Positions 45,370 through 57,900 are shown, counted from the stretch's first letter. The stretch is DNA of 64,000 nt from Haemonchus contortus (GCA_000469685.2 LS997567.1:10800325-10864324); one strand, 5' to 3'. The notes: generated by a model from the letters alone, not told the origin. Numbers and translations: made by a program.

Positions 45370-46015
45370 GACACTGCTGAAAAAAATATTGCCGATCGGC
45401 TTGATTCCGTTTGTGACAAACTCTGTTTATCGTCATATGCGACAAGGCTCCCCGGTTTGAGTGGTGCAGGGTTAATGCTCTTTCTAGAGAAGTTCAATGA
45501 AACAGATAACATAATGGGTTTGACAGAATCTGAAATGGTTCCCCCTCTTCCAGCACAACTGATAAAAGTCGCAAAAGCAATCTTCGGAAAAATCCGAATC
45601 AGATAGACGTGATTGGCGCATGGCGCAATAACCAAGTTGAAAGAGCATTTTTCTACTGACCACTTCCTTGACATGGCTAGGGAGCAACCTATGGAAATGC
45701 GAACAGATCCTAGTGAATCACCAGTGGTATTCTCGAATAGAATACAGAAAGAGATTTTAGATGCATACCCTGGCTCTGACTTGGCTAACGAACGGAAATT
45801 CCTCCAAAGCATCATTTTTACCAAAGCACTGTCAAATCCAACTAAACAAAACTAAGACCTCTCGGCCATCTTAAATTCGAACTACGAGCGATTAGTTTAC
45901 GATGCAGAAAGAATGTGGAACCATACAAACACAGAGACTGACGCTCCAACTGATAATCTTCTGATAGCCGAAATTGATGAAGTTCTCAGTGCCCCAGCGC
46001 CACTCATGCAATAAA
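45370..46015 (+). pseudogene. Possible retroelement gag-like fragment
   Basis: Plus-strand frames starting near 45483 ('LEKFNET') and 45613-46013 (with one stop at 45855) contain 'FSNRIQKEILDAYPGSDLANE' in pieces, 'TKALSNP' and 'NYERLVYDAERMWN'. The pattern of Arg-Ile, Ala-Tyr-Pro and a final Leu-x-Asn-Pro resembles capsid regions of LTR-retrotransposon gag proteins. The resemblance is weak and there is no zinc knuckle, so treat as tentative. It could belong to the BEL/Pao or gypsy elements in this window. Confidence 0.3.
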
Positions 46016-46830
46016 ATTCCTCCATGACTCACCAAGCTCATCACCCAAAGCGAAAATACCGTTATAGACAGGAATCCCATCGCTACAATCGTTTCTAATC
46101 TTCGAAATCTTCAACGCTACATACCGCTTTTTCATCGCATCGCCTCAAACTCTATTCTCCACGTTTCACGCTAGCTAATGCTTCCATACTCAACATATCA
46201 CAGCAAACACCTGTGCCACTAGGTGAGGAGGCATCAGACGGTATTGAAACAATAAAGTTCAGAAACCAGGACGTATTTTCGGCGGTGAATTATAAAGATG
46301 ATCAAAAGAAATAGTTCTGTATAACTCGTGATAGGCAGCCTTCATCGGTAAGTTTGAAGATACACTCTTTCAAGTTACCCCTATGCCGGGTAATTTTTGA
46401 ACTCTTTGGACTGGCGGTTCAAAGAGCCCATGTGCAGCGCCCATCCCATATGTGCTCTAATGGCAAGAACAAAACTCTCATTCTAATCGCTTACGACAAG
46501 ACAAGACAGACTAGTATTTGCATAGTAGTATTTTGGCCATGCTCGTATATCAGTCGAACCCCACCATACACAGACTGATATACGTATCAGAGTATTATAC
46601 CAGCCCGAATGTATTTAGCATAACTCGGCTTGTTACTGTCAATGTCATAAATTTTAACTACAGCATAGTATTTCAACTTAAAACGTCATAAGTTACCAGT
46701 TTGGCTCCGCACGCTGCGTGCAGTATATGTCGATAGCCACTTATACACGATGGAGTCATTTAGCAGAATTTTGGATAATCAGAATAAGACAGTTCCCTCT
46801 AGATTCGAACGCTGAACTGCTAAGAGCATC
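46016..46830. other. No recognised feature
   Basis: AT-rich, about 800 bases with short frames only. Confidence 0.35.
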
Positions 46831-46834
46831 ACGC

Positions 46835-47465
46835 TCGATGTATTTGAGCAGCCCATTACCTCTAACCACTTTTTTCCCGCATTCTAGAACGTTTCCGAAC
46901 AATGTTATGGAATTTTGATCTAAGCTACACCTATTTTAATACCAACCCCGCCCACATTGGTGCCGATCCCGCCCACTTCGAGGACTTGACCACATTTGTT
47001 CCATCACCTCTTACCTCATTTTTCCCGCGTTCTAGAACGTTTTTGAACGAAGTTACAGTTTCTTGAATAGCAACATCCACCTCAACGCACGCCCCACCCA
47101 TCGTGGGCTGGTCTTCGCTAAGCTTACGCATGCCCAGCACGCATAAGGCCTTGCTCACTCTTTTTAATTTTTCCTGGCCTTGACGCCTTTGCTGAATCGA
47201 GTTATGAATCTCTGAGGAAAGTACCGTCCACTGCGAGAACGCTTCGCCCACCGCCTGAGAAGAATTTGCCCATGGTCCCACCCAGCGTCGGCGCATGCCC
47301 CGCCCCTTGGGGGCGGAGCTCCGCTAGGCTCACATGTGCTCTGTTGCACTCACTCTATGCTCAACCCATTCCGAAATTGACCCGACTTCTCCGGGTGTTT
47401 CCTCAGGTTATATCGAATTTCCGTACAAACAGAAAGATAGAGCGCTCTACATATAGTAAGGATAT
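46835..47465 (+). repeat. GC-box repeat family, segment D
   Basis: About two GC-box units (46855-47080) followed by the same tail as at 13.1 kb: 'cctcaacgcacgccccaccc', 'gctaagcttacgcatgcccagc', 'ttcctggcctt', 'gaatcgagttatgaat', 'gctccgctaggctcacatgtg' and 'caaacagaaagatag...catatagtaaggat'. The conservation of block order across 34 kb shows a defined element and not random GC boxes. Confidence 0.8.
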
Positions 47466-47964
47466 CATATTGCCTTATTTCGCTTGAGTTTCATCACATC
47501 CAAACGAAGAAAACAGTCTCACCCGTAGGAATACCTTATCATGTTATCATGAAAGCATCAGCAGTTATCACAGTGTATAAAATAACCCATAGGTTAACCA
47601 ATCGCCAATACAACAAATTCGTTGAAATCTTGTACACATGCTGACATTATTACGGCTACATCGAACAACACTACGCTTATCCATATCACCACCGCTTTTC
47701 GTTTCGGCTAGAGTTCGAATCCTCTTCTCGAGGGTATGGCGAGAGCCCTCATGAGTAACAGCTACCTCCTGTACTTCCTAGCTGTTTCTGTATAATAACC
47801 TTTGCCATCAGTCTTGTCTACACGGCCACTTAGTGACACGATGTACTGGAATACGAACTCATTCGATCCGTTTTCTATCAACCTCTCTCTCCTCCATTGC
47901 ACACAGTACCCCTTGAGAGCTTATTCGGAGCTCAAGGACGAGCTTATTGTAGGAATGGAGATGT

Positions 47965-48085
47965 CGCATCCTCGCCAGACGACGGCCACATGGACGAGGC
48001 CACCTGTCAATCAAGATGCGGACGCTACACCGAGCACCTATAAAACGTGCTAGCTGACAACAACTGGGCTGCTACTGCCCCATCA
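47965..48085 (+). repeat. Direct repeat of 37049-37166 with TATA-like box
   Basis: 'ccagacgacggccacatgga' and 'cgaggccacc', 'gatgcggacgctacaccgag' and 'cacctataaaacg' then 'gacaacaactgggctg' align with the block after the BEL/Pao remnant. It may be a solo LTR piece. Confidence 0.65.
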
Positions 48086-48094
48086 CGTGAGGTG

Positions 48095-48680
48095 TATGTC
48101 TGAGTATTTGACCGGAAACTCATAACTTCTGCTCCGGTCCAAGAGAAATCCATAACTCCGACTTCCGTGGACCTAGAGAGTTCAAATTTAGTAGAAGCAC
48201 AGCAGGTAGGGAGGGAGCTCTGACGATAGGTGGCAGGACTAGACCGCAAAAATGTCAAATCGGATCAAAGGCGATAAAATTCGGTAGGAGTACAGGAGGC
48301 AATGTAGGAACACTGATCATAGATGGCAGGACTGAATTTCGTTAACAGACAATGTGTGTGTGTGAGATCTGTGTTGACTGCATTGTGGATAGAGACAATG
48401 CAAGAAAAAGCGGGCTTGCACAAAAAACGTCAGATTGCTTCTAGAGCAGTAAAATTTGGTAGGAGTAAAGGCGGCAGAATGAGAGCACTTATGACGGGTG
48501 TCAAGGCCGACTCCGCTAACGGGGAGCGGGTTTATGTGAAATAAATGTCAAACTGGACCGGGAGCGCTAAAATTTGATCGGAGTAAGGAGGCAAGATGGG
48601 AACATCGATGATAGGCAGCAGGACCGCACTTCGCCCACGGGGTGTGAGCAATAACATTTAACCCGAGCCAGTTGAACCTT
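48095..48680 (+). repeat. Minisatellite, degenerate ~125-bp unit
   Basis: Repeats of 'aaatt(t/c)ggtaggagta(c/a)a', 'ggcaggac' and 'aaatgtcaaa(t/c)(c/t)gga'. It belongs with the array at 26279-26706 but is more decayed. A short TG run at 48354-48364 interrupts it. Confidence 0.7.
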
Positions 48681-50330
48681 CAATGGGTAATTATTTTCAA
48701 GACGAACAGCAACGGATCGAGACTTCCGATTACCGGTATTTACATCGGTACATACAGAATACCACTTGCATGTGCCAGTTCTCTGCCAAGTTTCGCGTTC
48801 CGGACAGTATCGTTTGTTTGAAAGGTGGCTGCCGATTATTACAACTCCATCATGTGAAGGAGGGTAACCCTGCCTTATCCGGGTGAACTCACTTGTTAGA
48901 ACAAAAACCCCAAGCTAGTATGCTCAAAAGTACTGCAGTTCTTTACCGAAGAAATCAAACATGAAATTTCTACACAACACGGTGTGCAGAAGCAGGATCG
49001 CGCATAAAAAAGCGGTGCAACATTTGAAGTTCTCATGAGATTAACAAAAAGCTGGTGAATATCCAGGTTACTTCCCTTGCGAACTTACATGCGGCGACCG
49101 TTAAGCGGATGTGTTGTGCCGGTGGAGGCGTGTTCCTTCATACAAGTGGTACCGAGCCTAGCACACCGCTTTTCGACTGAGTTTGCCCTTTCACAAGGAA
49201 AGATCCTAAGTCGAAGTGGTCATTTGAAATGAAATGAGAGCTATACGTGTTCCCAGATGCTGATTTCAAATCGCCCCCCAAATTTGTCAAGCGATTTTCT
49301 AAACGAGCTTATGAAGGTGGTTTCAGATCAGTGCTTAATGCTAACGAGCACGTGAGACGTGGAAGCAACATTACTCATACGGTGATTTCGAGTAGTGGTA
49401 AGATCATGATGCATCATATAAATAGATCGGGTTCGGTAGGGATATGGTTTGCGAGGCGTTTCCCCAAAGGCACCGTTCACGATAAAAAAGTTATTGAGTT
49501 CTTCCCTTATTAATACTCAGCGCTCCCCATGGGTGGTAGAAGGGACCCTCTCGCTTCCACAATCTCGGCGCTTAGGGCATAGTGGAAGCTCCGTTGCTGC
49601 CGTAGTTCGCTTTCCCGCCCCTCGATCGGTGTCACGTTAGACGAGTGTCGAGACAATACAGATTGCTATTATTCGTTGCTATTACCCACGCACAATCAGC
49701 TAATCGCCGAGCGATGAGGCGACGTTTTTCTCCCATTCCTTTTCCCTCTGTTTTTCTTTTTGCTCCCGCGATCCCTGATTTAATTTCCTACTCCTATAGG
49801 CTGAAAAAGGTGAGCTACTTTTGCGTTAACTAGGGTTTTTAAGTTTATTTATGCTTATAAGTGAATGACTTTTTCCTTACCATTGTCTGTTATTCGCACC
49901 AGGACCCACACGCGCGCAGTGAAACACACTGTTTAGCTCGTCCGAACACCCCACTCTTCTTCATTTTTCTGGTTTCATTCTCGTCTAGCCCCCTTGTTAA
50001 CGTTTTCCGAAGCCTTTTTCACTTTGGAAACACCGATGCACGCAGTTTCTTCACCTCAGTCGTACTAGTTTCGATCTTGTCTTCCATTTTTCATCATAAT
50101 TTGGATTACCCAAAATTATCGTTAACGGTGCCTTTAAAGACGGGAAAAATTTTGTATGCTGATTTTACCACCTTCAGTGGTCTTTTTGATGCCAGAGATG
50201 GTTCGGTCCCTATCCGAAGCATCCAATACGATCAAACTTTTCTTGCACTTCTCATTCGATCTACACTCACAGTATGATAACTTTATTTCATAAGCATATC
50301 TGATGGTCTAGCGTAAAATCTCTGAAACAA
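48681..50330. other. No recognised gene
   Basis: 1.6 kb. T-rich frames on the plus strand at 49645-50277 are hydrophobic only because of base composition. I see no splice-compatible exon chain and no repeat match. Confidence 0.35.
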
Positions 50331-52030
50331 CTAACAAGGGAAGGATAATTGGTCGCAGTGGCCATTCAAGATGAGATGTATACCCCCGTAGGTGGTTTCG
50401 AACGCTGATCTCAAATCTGTATTCCAAATCTGCGGAACGATTCTGGGAACAAAGTTACGGGCCCGGCGCCTCCCTGTGCTATACCACTGCGCTGAACGGA
50501 TCACCGAACCGAGCAAAGCTCTTACCTGTGCAACGGTGGCCTGGGGGATAGTGAGGTGGACTGATAGGCATGACATCGAGGTTCGTTTCCCTGATGCATG
50601 GGCTCGTTTTGCTTTTCCATAATATGCGCCATAAACGCTTGCTAAACGTTTTTGGGGCTAAATGTTGGCATCTACGGGGCTTCCTCACAATTTAGGAACA
50701 CTGGAGAGGTATTACTAGGCCGGTTTTTTTTTGCCTCTCACCGGAGCGGTGGGGCATGGTACCACGGCTGTCCTCGAAACCCTGTATCCGCCTGTGAATT
50801 GTTCTGAATTCCCCCCCCCCCCTATGAACCTTCATTGTTGATTTGAAGCGGTATCCACTGGAAATGACTGTCGCGCAATGGGACTCCTTTATTAATTTTA
50901 TGATAACTCATCCTTACAATTTATCCGCCAAACTTCATAAGTAGGCGGACCGACTAGCTTGTTTTGCACCTGATAGTTGCGACCACATAATACATCGTGA
51001 GTTGTCAATAACAGATTATTTCGGAAGCTCATGCTCTCTCAATTTCCGTAGACGGCCCTTTGTCGTGATAATACAAAACGTGTTTCTCATGCTCGAGAAG
51101 TTGCGGCTTCTTTTGAAACTCAAGCTTCAGAAGACTATAGACTCTTCCACCAGTGTCATAAAATTGGAGCTCATGGGCCAGATCACAAACATGAGGGCTA
51201 CGCTTCACTTCGGAGCCTCTATATCCCCACAAACGTAGGAAGTTTCATTTGCGAAGCTACGGGTCCATCGTCGCTGTCCTCATCAGGCGACCGGAGAGGA
51301 TAATTGTGATCGTCTTTCACGAATTCGACTTCTTCGCAAAGGATAACGGGCTTTTCCTAGTATCGATAAGTATGGCTCGAAACCACTTCATTACCGCCTC
51401 TTGGATAGTGTTGGTGTCTACTTCATGCTACAAGAAAGAATTTCCTCCACCAAATATGATGATCCCACATTCGTTCAGAAGATTCGCTGGTAACGTGTTG
51501 AAGAGCGTTTGATCCGTTGAATCATTTGAAATCTTCCTCCTTGAAGCCTTTGAGGCTCATTTTGAGCAAATATTTGAAATTCCTCTTTTCTCGAATGGAG
51601 CTCCACCCTTAATCGGCCGGTGAGCGGCAAAAAAAAACTTGCCTTGTAATACCTCTCCAGTGTTCCTTATTTGTGAGGAGACCCTGTAGATGCCCAACAC
51701 TGGGCCCAAAAACGTTTTGCAAGCGTTTAGGACGCATTTTATGGAAAAGCAAAACGATTCCATGCATCAAGGAATCGAACCTTGATGTCATGCCTATCAA
51801 TCTACCACACTATCCCCCAGGCCATCGTTGCACAGGCGAAGGCTTTGCTCGGCTCGGTGATCCGTTCAGCGCAGTGGTATAACACAGGGAGGCCCCGGGC
51901 CCGTAACTTTGGTCCCAGAATCGTTTCGCAGATCTGGAATACAGATTTGAGATCAGCGTTCGAAACCACCTACGGGGGTATACATCTCATCTTGAATGGC
52001 CACTGCGACCAATTATCCTTCCCTTGTAAG
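50331..52030. mobile_element. Foldback element B (long inverted arms with tRNA-like part), 1.70 kb
   Basis: Left arm 50331-50700 and right arm about 51605-52030 are inverted copies over roughly 370-420 bases and well preserved: 'ctaacaagggaaggataatt' against its complement ending at 52030. Each arm carries the tRNA-like segment (plus strand 50540-50615, minus strand about 51835-51765). The interior holds a C-run at 50810-50822 and sequence shared with element A. No transposase is seen, and flanks show no obvious target duplication. It is a non-autonomous foldback-type element. Confidence 0.85.
50540..50615 (+). other. tRNA-like segment in foldback arm (Pol III box-like)
   Basis: 'gatagtgaggtggactgata' resembles a degenerate A box with D-arm, and 'gaggttcgtttccctg' resembles a B box/T-arm. 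In the opposite arm (51835-51765, minus) the T-arm is better: aaggttcgattccttg, a perfect 5-bp stem around TTCGATT. Not a functional tRNA: the acceptor ends and anticodon arm cannot be folded convincingly. Confidence 0.5.
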
Positions 52031-53061
52031 GTTTAACAATAGGAGAAGCAAATGAAAAAATTTCACCCGACTGTTTCTTCAAATCACGTACTCACTTGAT
52101 AGGACAGGAGACAATACCTTACCGGCGTCTCCAAAACACCTGAATGAGCGCATGTTAGAGCAAAGAGAAATCTTCTGAGTTCAGGAGTACGAAATCGAAA
52201 GTAGCTAAGCAATAAAGAGCGGGGAGTTGAGTCGCGAGTGTGCACGCAAAAGTTGGGATCATGGACGCCTACGCATGCGGTGATATTTTTGAACATTTTA
52301 CTAAAGGACAAGAGACAGATGCAGATACAGATAAGAACTTCCTCACCTTTGGTTGCTTTTGTTAAGGCAGGATTGATAAGCTACACGACCTTTGAAAAAT
52401 GCTCAAGAGTTCACACCAGCGAAAGATATGTTGGTGAGTGGTACCCTAATTTAAAGTGCTTGGCCATAACGTTTTAGCCGCTCGGACTTCTACAATCCAT
52501 GCACGGAACAACTCTCGCTTTGGGATTTCGCCAGTAGTTTCTTATCGTAGCTAGCACCATGAATGTAGAGTAAAGCAGAATATTCCTATGAAAGGCCCGG
52601 ATCAACATCAACAGCTTCTACCAAAATGAGCAGCATATAACGACATAACTGCAGAAAAGCCGCTTTTAGCAGAGACTGTCTGCACGGCCCTCCCCACTAC
52701 TTTCGAGCCTTTTGAGGCTAAAAAGTTGCAGCGTCGCATTCTCGTCAGTGAACCCAAAAAGAGAGTGATTTACATTAGTAGGCAATGAGTTACTAGTGAT
52801 ATTGTACACTTTAGGTAGAAATCGAATTACCTCAGGCATTAAAAAGGCCGTTGATGGTGGCCAATAAGCATACGAAGCTTCTCCCGTTTTTCAGGAAAAC
52901 TGCTCGCAAAAAGCAAAAACTAGTCATCACAAACTCCAACTCCCATGCATATGAAGCGTCATATATTATATTATATACACTGTGAGCGCTGCTGCTTCCA
53001 TGCCTTGATTGCTTGTTTGCGCTAAACATTCAACTAAAACCACCTTCATATGTCTGTTGGT
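52031..53061. other. No recognised feature
   Basis: About 1 kb between foldback element B and the foldback relic; no coding or repeat match was found. Confidence 0.35.
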
Positions 53062-53118
53062 AAATTTGGAAAGCAGATTTGAAATTAACACCCGGAAATA
53101 CGTATAGCAGTATAAGTC
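53062..53118 (-). repeat. Foldback-arm relic at the LINE insertion site
   Basis: 'ttggaaagcagatttgaaat' then 'gtatagcagtataagtctcatt' corresponds to the inner part of the foldback right arm ('ctggaatacagatttgagat', 'ggtatacatctcat'). The LINE's 3' end follows at once, so the LINE appears to have inserted into an old foldback copy. Confidence 0.55.
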
Positions 53119-53493
53119 TCATTTCAAATTCTAATTCAATTTGAAATTTATTACATGCTAACACACATGTAATAGAGCAAAACAACAGAAAAATAAATCA
53201 TAAAGAACCAAAAGAAGAACAGCTAAAGGCATGCGAAAAACACAACTTGACTATCAATTCACGAGTAACAAAGAATTAGTTTGCGAGACAAAGATAACGA
53301 TCTAACAGCTTCTTGAAACCTGTAAGAGAACCCGGAACGGTATCCTTTTTGCTAATTTTGAGAAATCAGACCCAACCCTAAAAGTGAAGAAAATGCTAAT
53401 CATGGAAGAACGTGGTCGACGAAGAAAAATTGAGTGATTGACACCCTTGTGAGGGCTGATATAATTTGAAGAAATCTCCAGATTTACGATCAA

Positions 53494-56400
53494 CTAAGCT
53501 ATGAGCAAGCTTGAAATCAATGAAAGACCATTCTTTCTTCCTCTGAGGTTCTTTATGATACTACGTGGAATGCTGCGATAAGTGAAACCCGATGAACGGA
53601 GAAACACCTTCCTAGTGAAGCTGTTTTGAACTCTCTCAATCCGAGTCCGAGCAACCAAGGCCTTCCTACTAGAACAGAAAACGCATGTACCATATTCGAG
53701 TATGGGTCTAACATAAGTTTTATACCATAATGAGAAGCTGTGAGTCCTTCGAGCACAGAGATTTGAACAAAAGAAGAGGCGGCGTTCCGCTTTGCTGACA
53801 ATATTCTTACGATGCTCATGAAACGAGAGTTCACTGTCCCCAACGAACCCTAGATCCCTCACCGAATCAACCTTATCAATTACGACTCCCGACGAGAGAT
53901 AATCGAAACGGAGATTATTCCCTAAGATGGAGAACTTTGGTATTATCAGGAGAAAGAGATAGGCACCACTCCTGAGAGCAGCGCAAGACAGCATGAAAGG
54001 CAATTTGCACTTGGGAAATGCTTTCACCACTCTGAATCTTGTAAACAATTTGATGTCATCGGCTAACATCTTACGAGTGATCCCCTCTCTAGCAATAACA
54101 GCAAGCAAGTTATACATATAAACAGCAAAAGGATTAGGAGATAAATCGCCTCCCTCGGGATTACCAGAGGGAGCATAACGTACCAAAGATAGTTTGCCAC
54201 TGAGTATCACTCGAAAGGTATGATCATCAGAAAAGGCTCTGATCCAAGTAACTTGTCTAGGATGAATACCCACATAGTGAGCTTTGAAACTAGGAGTTCG
54301 TGAGAAACTTTGTCAACGGCTTTCTAAAAGTCAAGACAGACCACTCAACACATTCCTTGGTATCCAGCGCTGCAGTCCATTCATTTAATGATCAAAGCAT
54401 TAATGCCTCAGCAGGCTTAACTTTCCTAAATCCATGTTGACAGCTAGGTATTAGGTTGGCAAATAAGTCCTGCGACAAAATTGAGACCTTTTTTAAATCA
54501 TTTCTAAATTTTTTCATATCAGTCAATTTTCGGAAAAATATTTACCGAAGAAGTCAACAACCTTCACTTATCCTTTGAGCCAATCACTGATGCCATCCCT
54601 TCAGGAGTGAGGGAGCGGTGACTCGAAGAAGTAATTGACTGCCGTTTTTGGATCACATTAAGTTACGAATTTCTTTTCCACAACGGGATGCTCAAAAAGG
54701 CGGAGCACATGGTAGTTAAAAGAGGGAACACTCCGGGAGTACGACTGATGAGTAATCTGGAGCCAAGCGGGATCGGTGAACTTCTGACGTGGGTCTGAAG
54801 CGAATTTTTGACTGGCGTTGTCCCTGTGTAGGGACCTGATTTACGGCTTTGATCGTCCTCCTTTAACCCCGTTGACCAAGTAAAGGGGATCATAAGGGCA
54901 AACGATAGCTGTGTCCATCTTGTCTGCGTTTAGCAACTCATAGTGGATGGATTCCTTCAACCTCCATTAAATTAAGGGTCGATGCTTGCGTTACCCCGAA
55001 GGCTAGTATCTCCTGCAACGAAGCGATCCAACCGATTGTTGACCGTCGATCGGTGAGCAGTGCTAGCATTGAATAGATTGCTGATATTTCGAGCCGCTAC
55101 ACCCGCCTTTTTCCCTTCGCGTACTTAGTAGAAGGTGATGGTACGAATGGGGTGTTGTCAATTCATTGACCGTAATGCTGCAAAAGCCCATACGCGTGCC
55201 CTTATTTTTTCATGTGCTGATTACCCGGGGAACGTCCTACAAGTTTATCACCCTTGCTACCGTGTTCACTCTGTTGATACAAATTTTCAACGCTTCAAAT
55301 TTTTTGTCGCAGGACTTATTTGCCAACCTAATACATAACGATTGAGTTTGAGGTGAAGCTCGATTTGCTTCCTAATTATTTTTTCGAATACTACACAAAA
55401 AAAAGAAGTTACATCTACACGTCTGTAGTTGTGCGGATCATAACACGTAACTTTTTCAGTGAAGGGGTAACTAACGCATGTCTCCATCTATTAGGGACCT
55501 CGTCACGAAAAATGATTAAAGTGAAGAAGTATTCCAAGGAAGAGGAAATCTTGGAAGAGATTATTTTAATTAACTCCGGTATTCTCTTCCAGTTAATCAC
55601 CAATTAATACCATCCGGGATTCTCTTCCACTTACCACCAGAGGAACAATCATGCCACTTAGAAAAAAGTTCGAATACATAACGACGATCAAACCATACTG
55701 AAATCTCCATAACTGGATACGAAGTGCCATGCAAAAGTGGAGCTGCTACTGGCTTAATATGAGCATAGACATAGACACAGCATAGACAAAAACATCAGCA
55801 AGTGAATTTGCTATATCAAAATCAGAAGTCACGATGGAGCCATCATCAGATTTAAGAGAACCAACCCTTTCTTTATGATTGACCCTTGTATTGATATACT
55901 TTTGCAAGGCTGCCATATTTTTCGACTCCACAGCCTTTTCCACTGAGCAATCACGCCGGAAAAGTTCCTTATCGAACCTATTCAAGGCATACTTATAAAA
56001 ATTCCAGTCCTTAGAAGTGTTGAACATGGAAACCCTCTTGTACGCTCTTTTTTGAGAAGGTGGAAACGTCTTGAATATACCGGTATGCGCTCCAGGGAGA
56101 GTGGATACTTTTTCATAGGTTTACCTAATTCCAAGCAATGGAGTATGATAAAGATGAAAGTCTCATACATTTCATTCACTGAACCGGAAGCACGGGAAGA
56201 CCCAAACCAATCCCAATCAATCCGGATTCCAAGTAAGAATTGATGCCAATGACGTCAAATTACGAGAATAAACCCGATAGTTACTAGGAAGAGAAACATT
56301 CAGAAAAAATTTTACTGAAGAACGATCGCTGGTTCCCAGAGGAGGTGCTTCTTCTACTCGAGTGACAGCCCTGTTTTGTTACAAAATGAAAGATCAAGAA

Positions 56401-56960
56401 AGTGCCGACGTCTAGAGGAAAAATTAATAAGCTGTAGAAAGTTATGTTCGATAGTCACTGCAAAAATGCAGCCAGTGAATCAGAAGAAGAAGGAACACTC
56501 TGCCGTACGTCAGCAGGAAAATTGAAGTCACCCACAAGAAGAGAAGGGAAACCAGAAGATGACAAATCGCTCAAGCACTTGATTAGCTCTTTTGTATGAG
56601 TAAAAGAACATTGGGGAGCTTTGTAAACCAACGAATCCGTGTTTTTCAACGTTGAAATGCAAATCCACTGACACTATTCCATAAACACTTAAAACACATT
56701 CAGCAAAAAACAGGGCAGAGAAAAGCTTCTTCTTTACTAGGAAGGTCACTTCTCTGCCTGTCTTCCTTATTCTGTCGCACCTGATGACATCGTTGAGAAG
56801 TTAAACGTTCCCCAGGAGAGACTCTAGATCGTCTTTCTTCCTTAACCAAGTCTCCGTGAGAGCAACAATCCCACAGTCAAGGCTGGATACCAGAAAACCC
56901 AGAGAAGTAATATCATTGCAAAGAGATCTTGCGTTAGCCAAAGTACACATCTCGTTACCA
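53494..56960 (-). pseudogene. LINE ORF2: endonuclease and reverse transcriptase, inactivated
   Basis: Minus-strand order: endonuclease blocks 'NARSLCNDI' and 'LTETWL' with the catalytic Glu (about 56940-56840), then 'LLVGDFNFP' (56535), the GDFN signature. A linker at 55746-56027 carries 'YKYALNRFDKELFRRDCSVEK'-type sequence in pieces. The RT start 'YRRVDVTSFFCVVFEKIIRKQ' lies in pieces at 55287-55430. After the mariner insertion come 'QHGFRK' (about 54430) and 'KAVDKVSHELL'. A 259-codon open segment (54273-53494) has 'GGDLSPNPFAVYMYN', the catalytic ADD at 54063-54055, 'VRDLGFVGDSELSFHEH', and 'YKTYVRPILEYGTCVF'. Stops and frameshifts break the frame elsewhere. Confidence 0.88.
54451..55331. 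mobile_element. Mariner element with perfect 30-bp inverted repeats, 881 bp
   Basis: The left end 'ttaggttggcaaataagtcc' plus tgcgacaaaa is matched exactly in reverse complement at the right end. TA flanks both sides (54449-54450 and 55332-55333). The interior has no open transposase frame, although its length is not far below that of a mariner. The insertion splits the LINE RT between its 'LHLKLNRY' and 'QHGFRK' blocks. The left end and part of the interior match 9669-10125. Confidence 0.92.
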
Positions 56961-57260
56961 AGGTGCCGAGGATCGATTACTGGTTTGACATTATAACAGA
57001 ATTAGGATTACCTGAATCACCATTAGTGGGGCTTGTATCAGCAGAATGGCCATGCATTGATTCACTAGACACAACCTGTGCCGAAAGTCGAGTTGCGGAA
57101 TTATCATGCACAGAAACTGGAACATTAGCAACACGAGAGGGAGTAGTCCTAGAATTCCTTAAAGAGCGCAGACGCGCTCTTGGACTTAGTTAAAAGGGTC
57201 CTACAAAAATCCCTGAAAGATGAAAATGCTTCAACAAAGAGACTATAGCGAGAATTTGTT

Positions 57261-57899
57261 TTAGGAAGAATGAATTAGATAGTACCACTTATAAAAATCT
57301 AGAACAGATATCATTTGGCTTACCGATTCCATGACAAGTGAACATTTGATCGAGAGGAAATGAAGAATCTTCCTAACATGTTCAACATCAAACGAAATCC
57401 TAACTATAGCACTTCGATCAGTGCATTCAACTAAGCCAGAGACCACCACCGATCATAAACGCTAATGCTCAGAACAGCATATCATGCTACAATTGCATTG
57501 AACATTGGATGAAATTACCTACAACTGATGAAGATTGAGTAGACGAATGAGAACCTCACCTAGTGACTGCCCCGAAACTTTTTCTTTGCGATGCCTCTTA
57601 TTCTCAAGAGTTTGCAAATATAAGTTTCCTTCCAACTTTCTATGTCGTTGAAAGAGGTCCTCCATCGCTGAGCCTTTATCGAGCAAAGGTGTCAAGACAG
57701 TCTTGACGTGCAAAGGACGATGATCACCGGAGGCTAGATATTTGACAGCCTCGAGCAGATCAGCACTGGTATCCAACTCCGAAACACAAGGTGGCCTAGG
57801 TTTTACCGGTGGTTCTTGAAGGACCTGTGCAGCACGAGGTGTCTCGGAGTCTGTAGAATACAATACAAAAAAGATAGCACCGAAAAAGGTGGCAACCAA
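57261..57899 (-). pseudogene. LINE ORF1-like fragment
   Basis: Two minus-strand frames, 57899-57519 and 57449-57261. The first has a charged stretch 'DLFQRHRKLEGNLYLQTLEN' that could form a coiled coil. The second reads 'VVSGLVECTDRSAIVRISFD' and 'HVRKILHFL', similar to the RNA-binding region of CR1-type ORF1 proteins. It sits directly upstream of the endonuclease, as expected. The first frame could also be an unrelated exon; no zinc knuckle is seen. Confidence 0.5.
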
Positions 57900-57900
57900 G

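Larger units (their letters stand above)
53120..57900 (-). mobile_element. CR1-like LINE, near full length, interrupted by a mariner element
   Basis: Runs on the minus strand from ORF1 remnants (57900) through endonuclease and reverse transcriptase to a 3' UTR ending about 53120, with an 881-bp mariner insertion at 54451-55331. Without it the LINE is about 3.9 kb. The 5' limit is uncertain because the region upstream of 57900 is not recognised. All coding parts are decayed. Confidence 0.8.

Noticed and set aside
51760..51835. A genuine tRNA gene on the minus strand
   Set aside because: Good T-arm but no acceptor stem or anticodon arm that folds, and the same sequence occurs in all four foldback arms.
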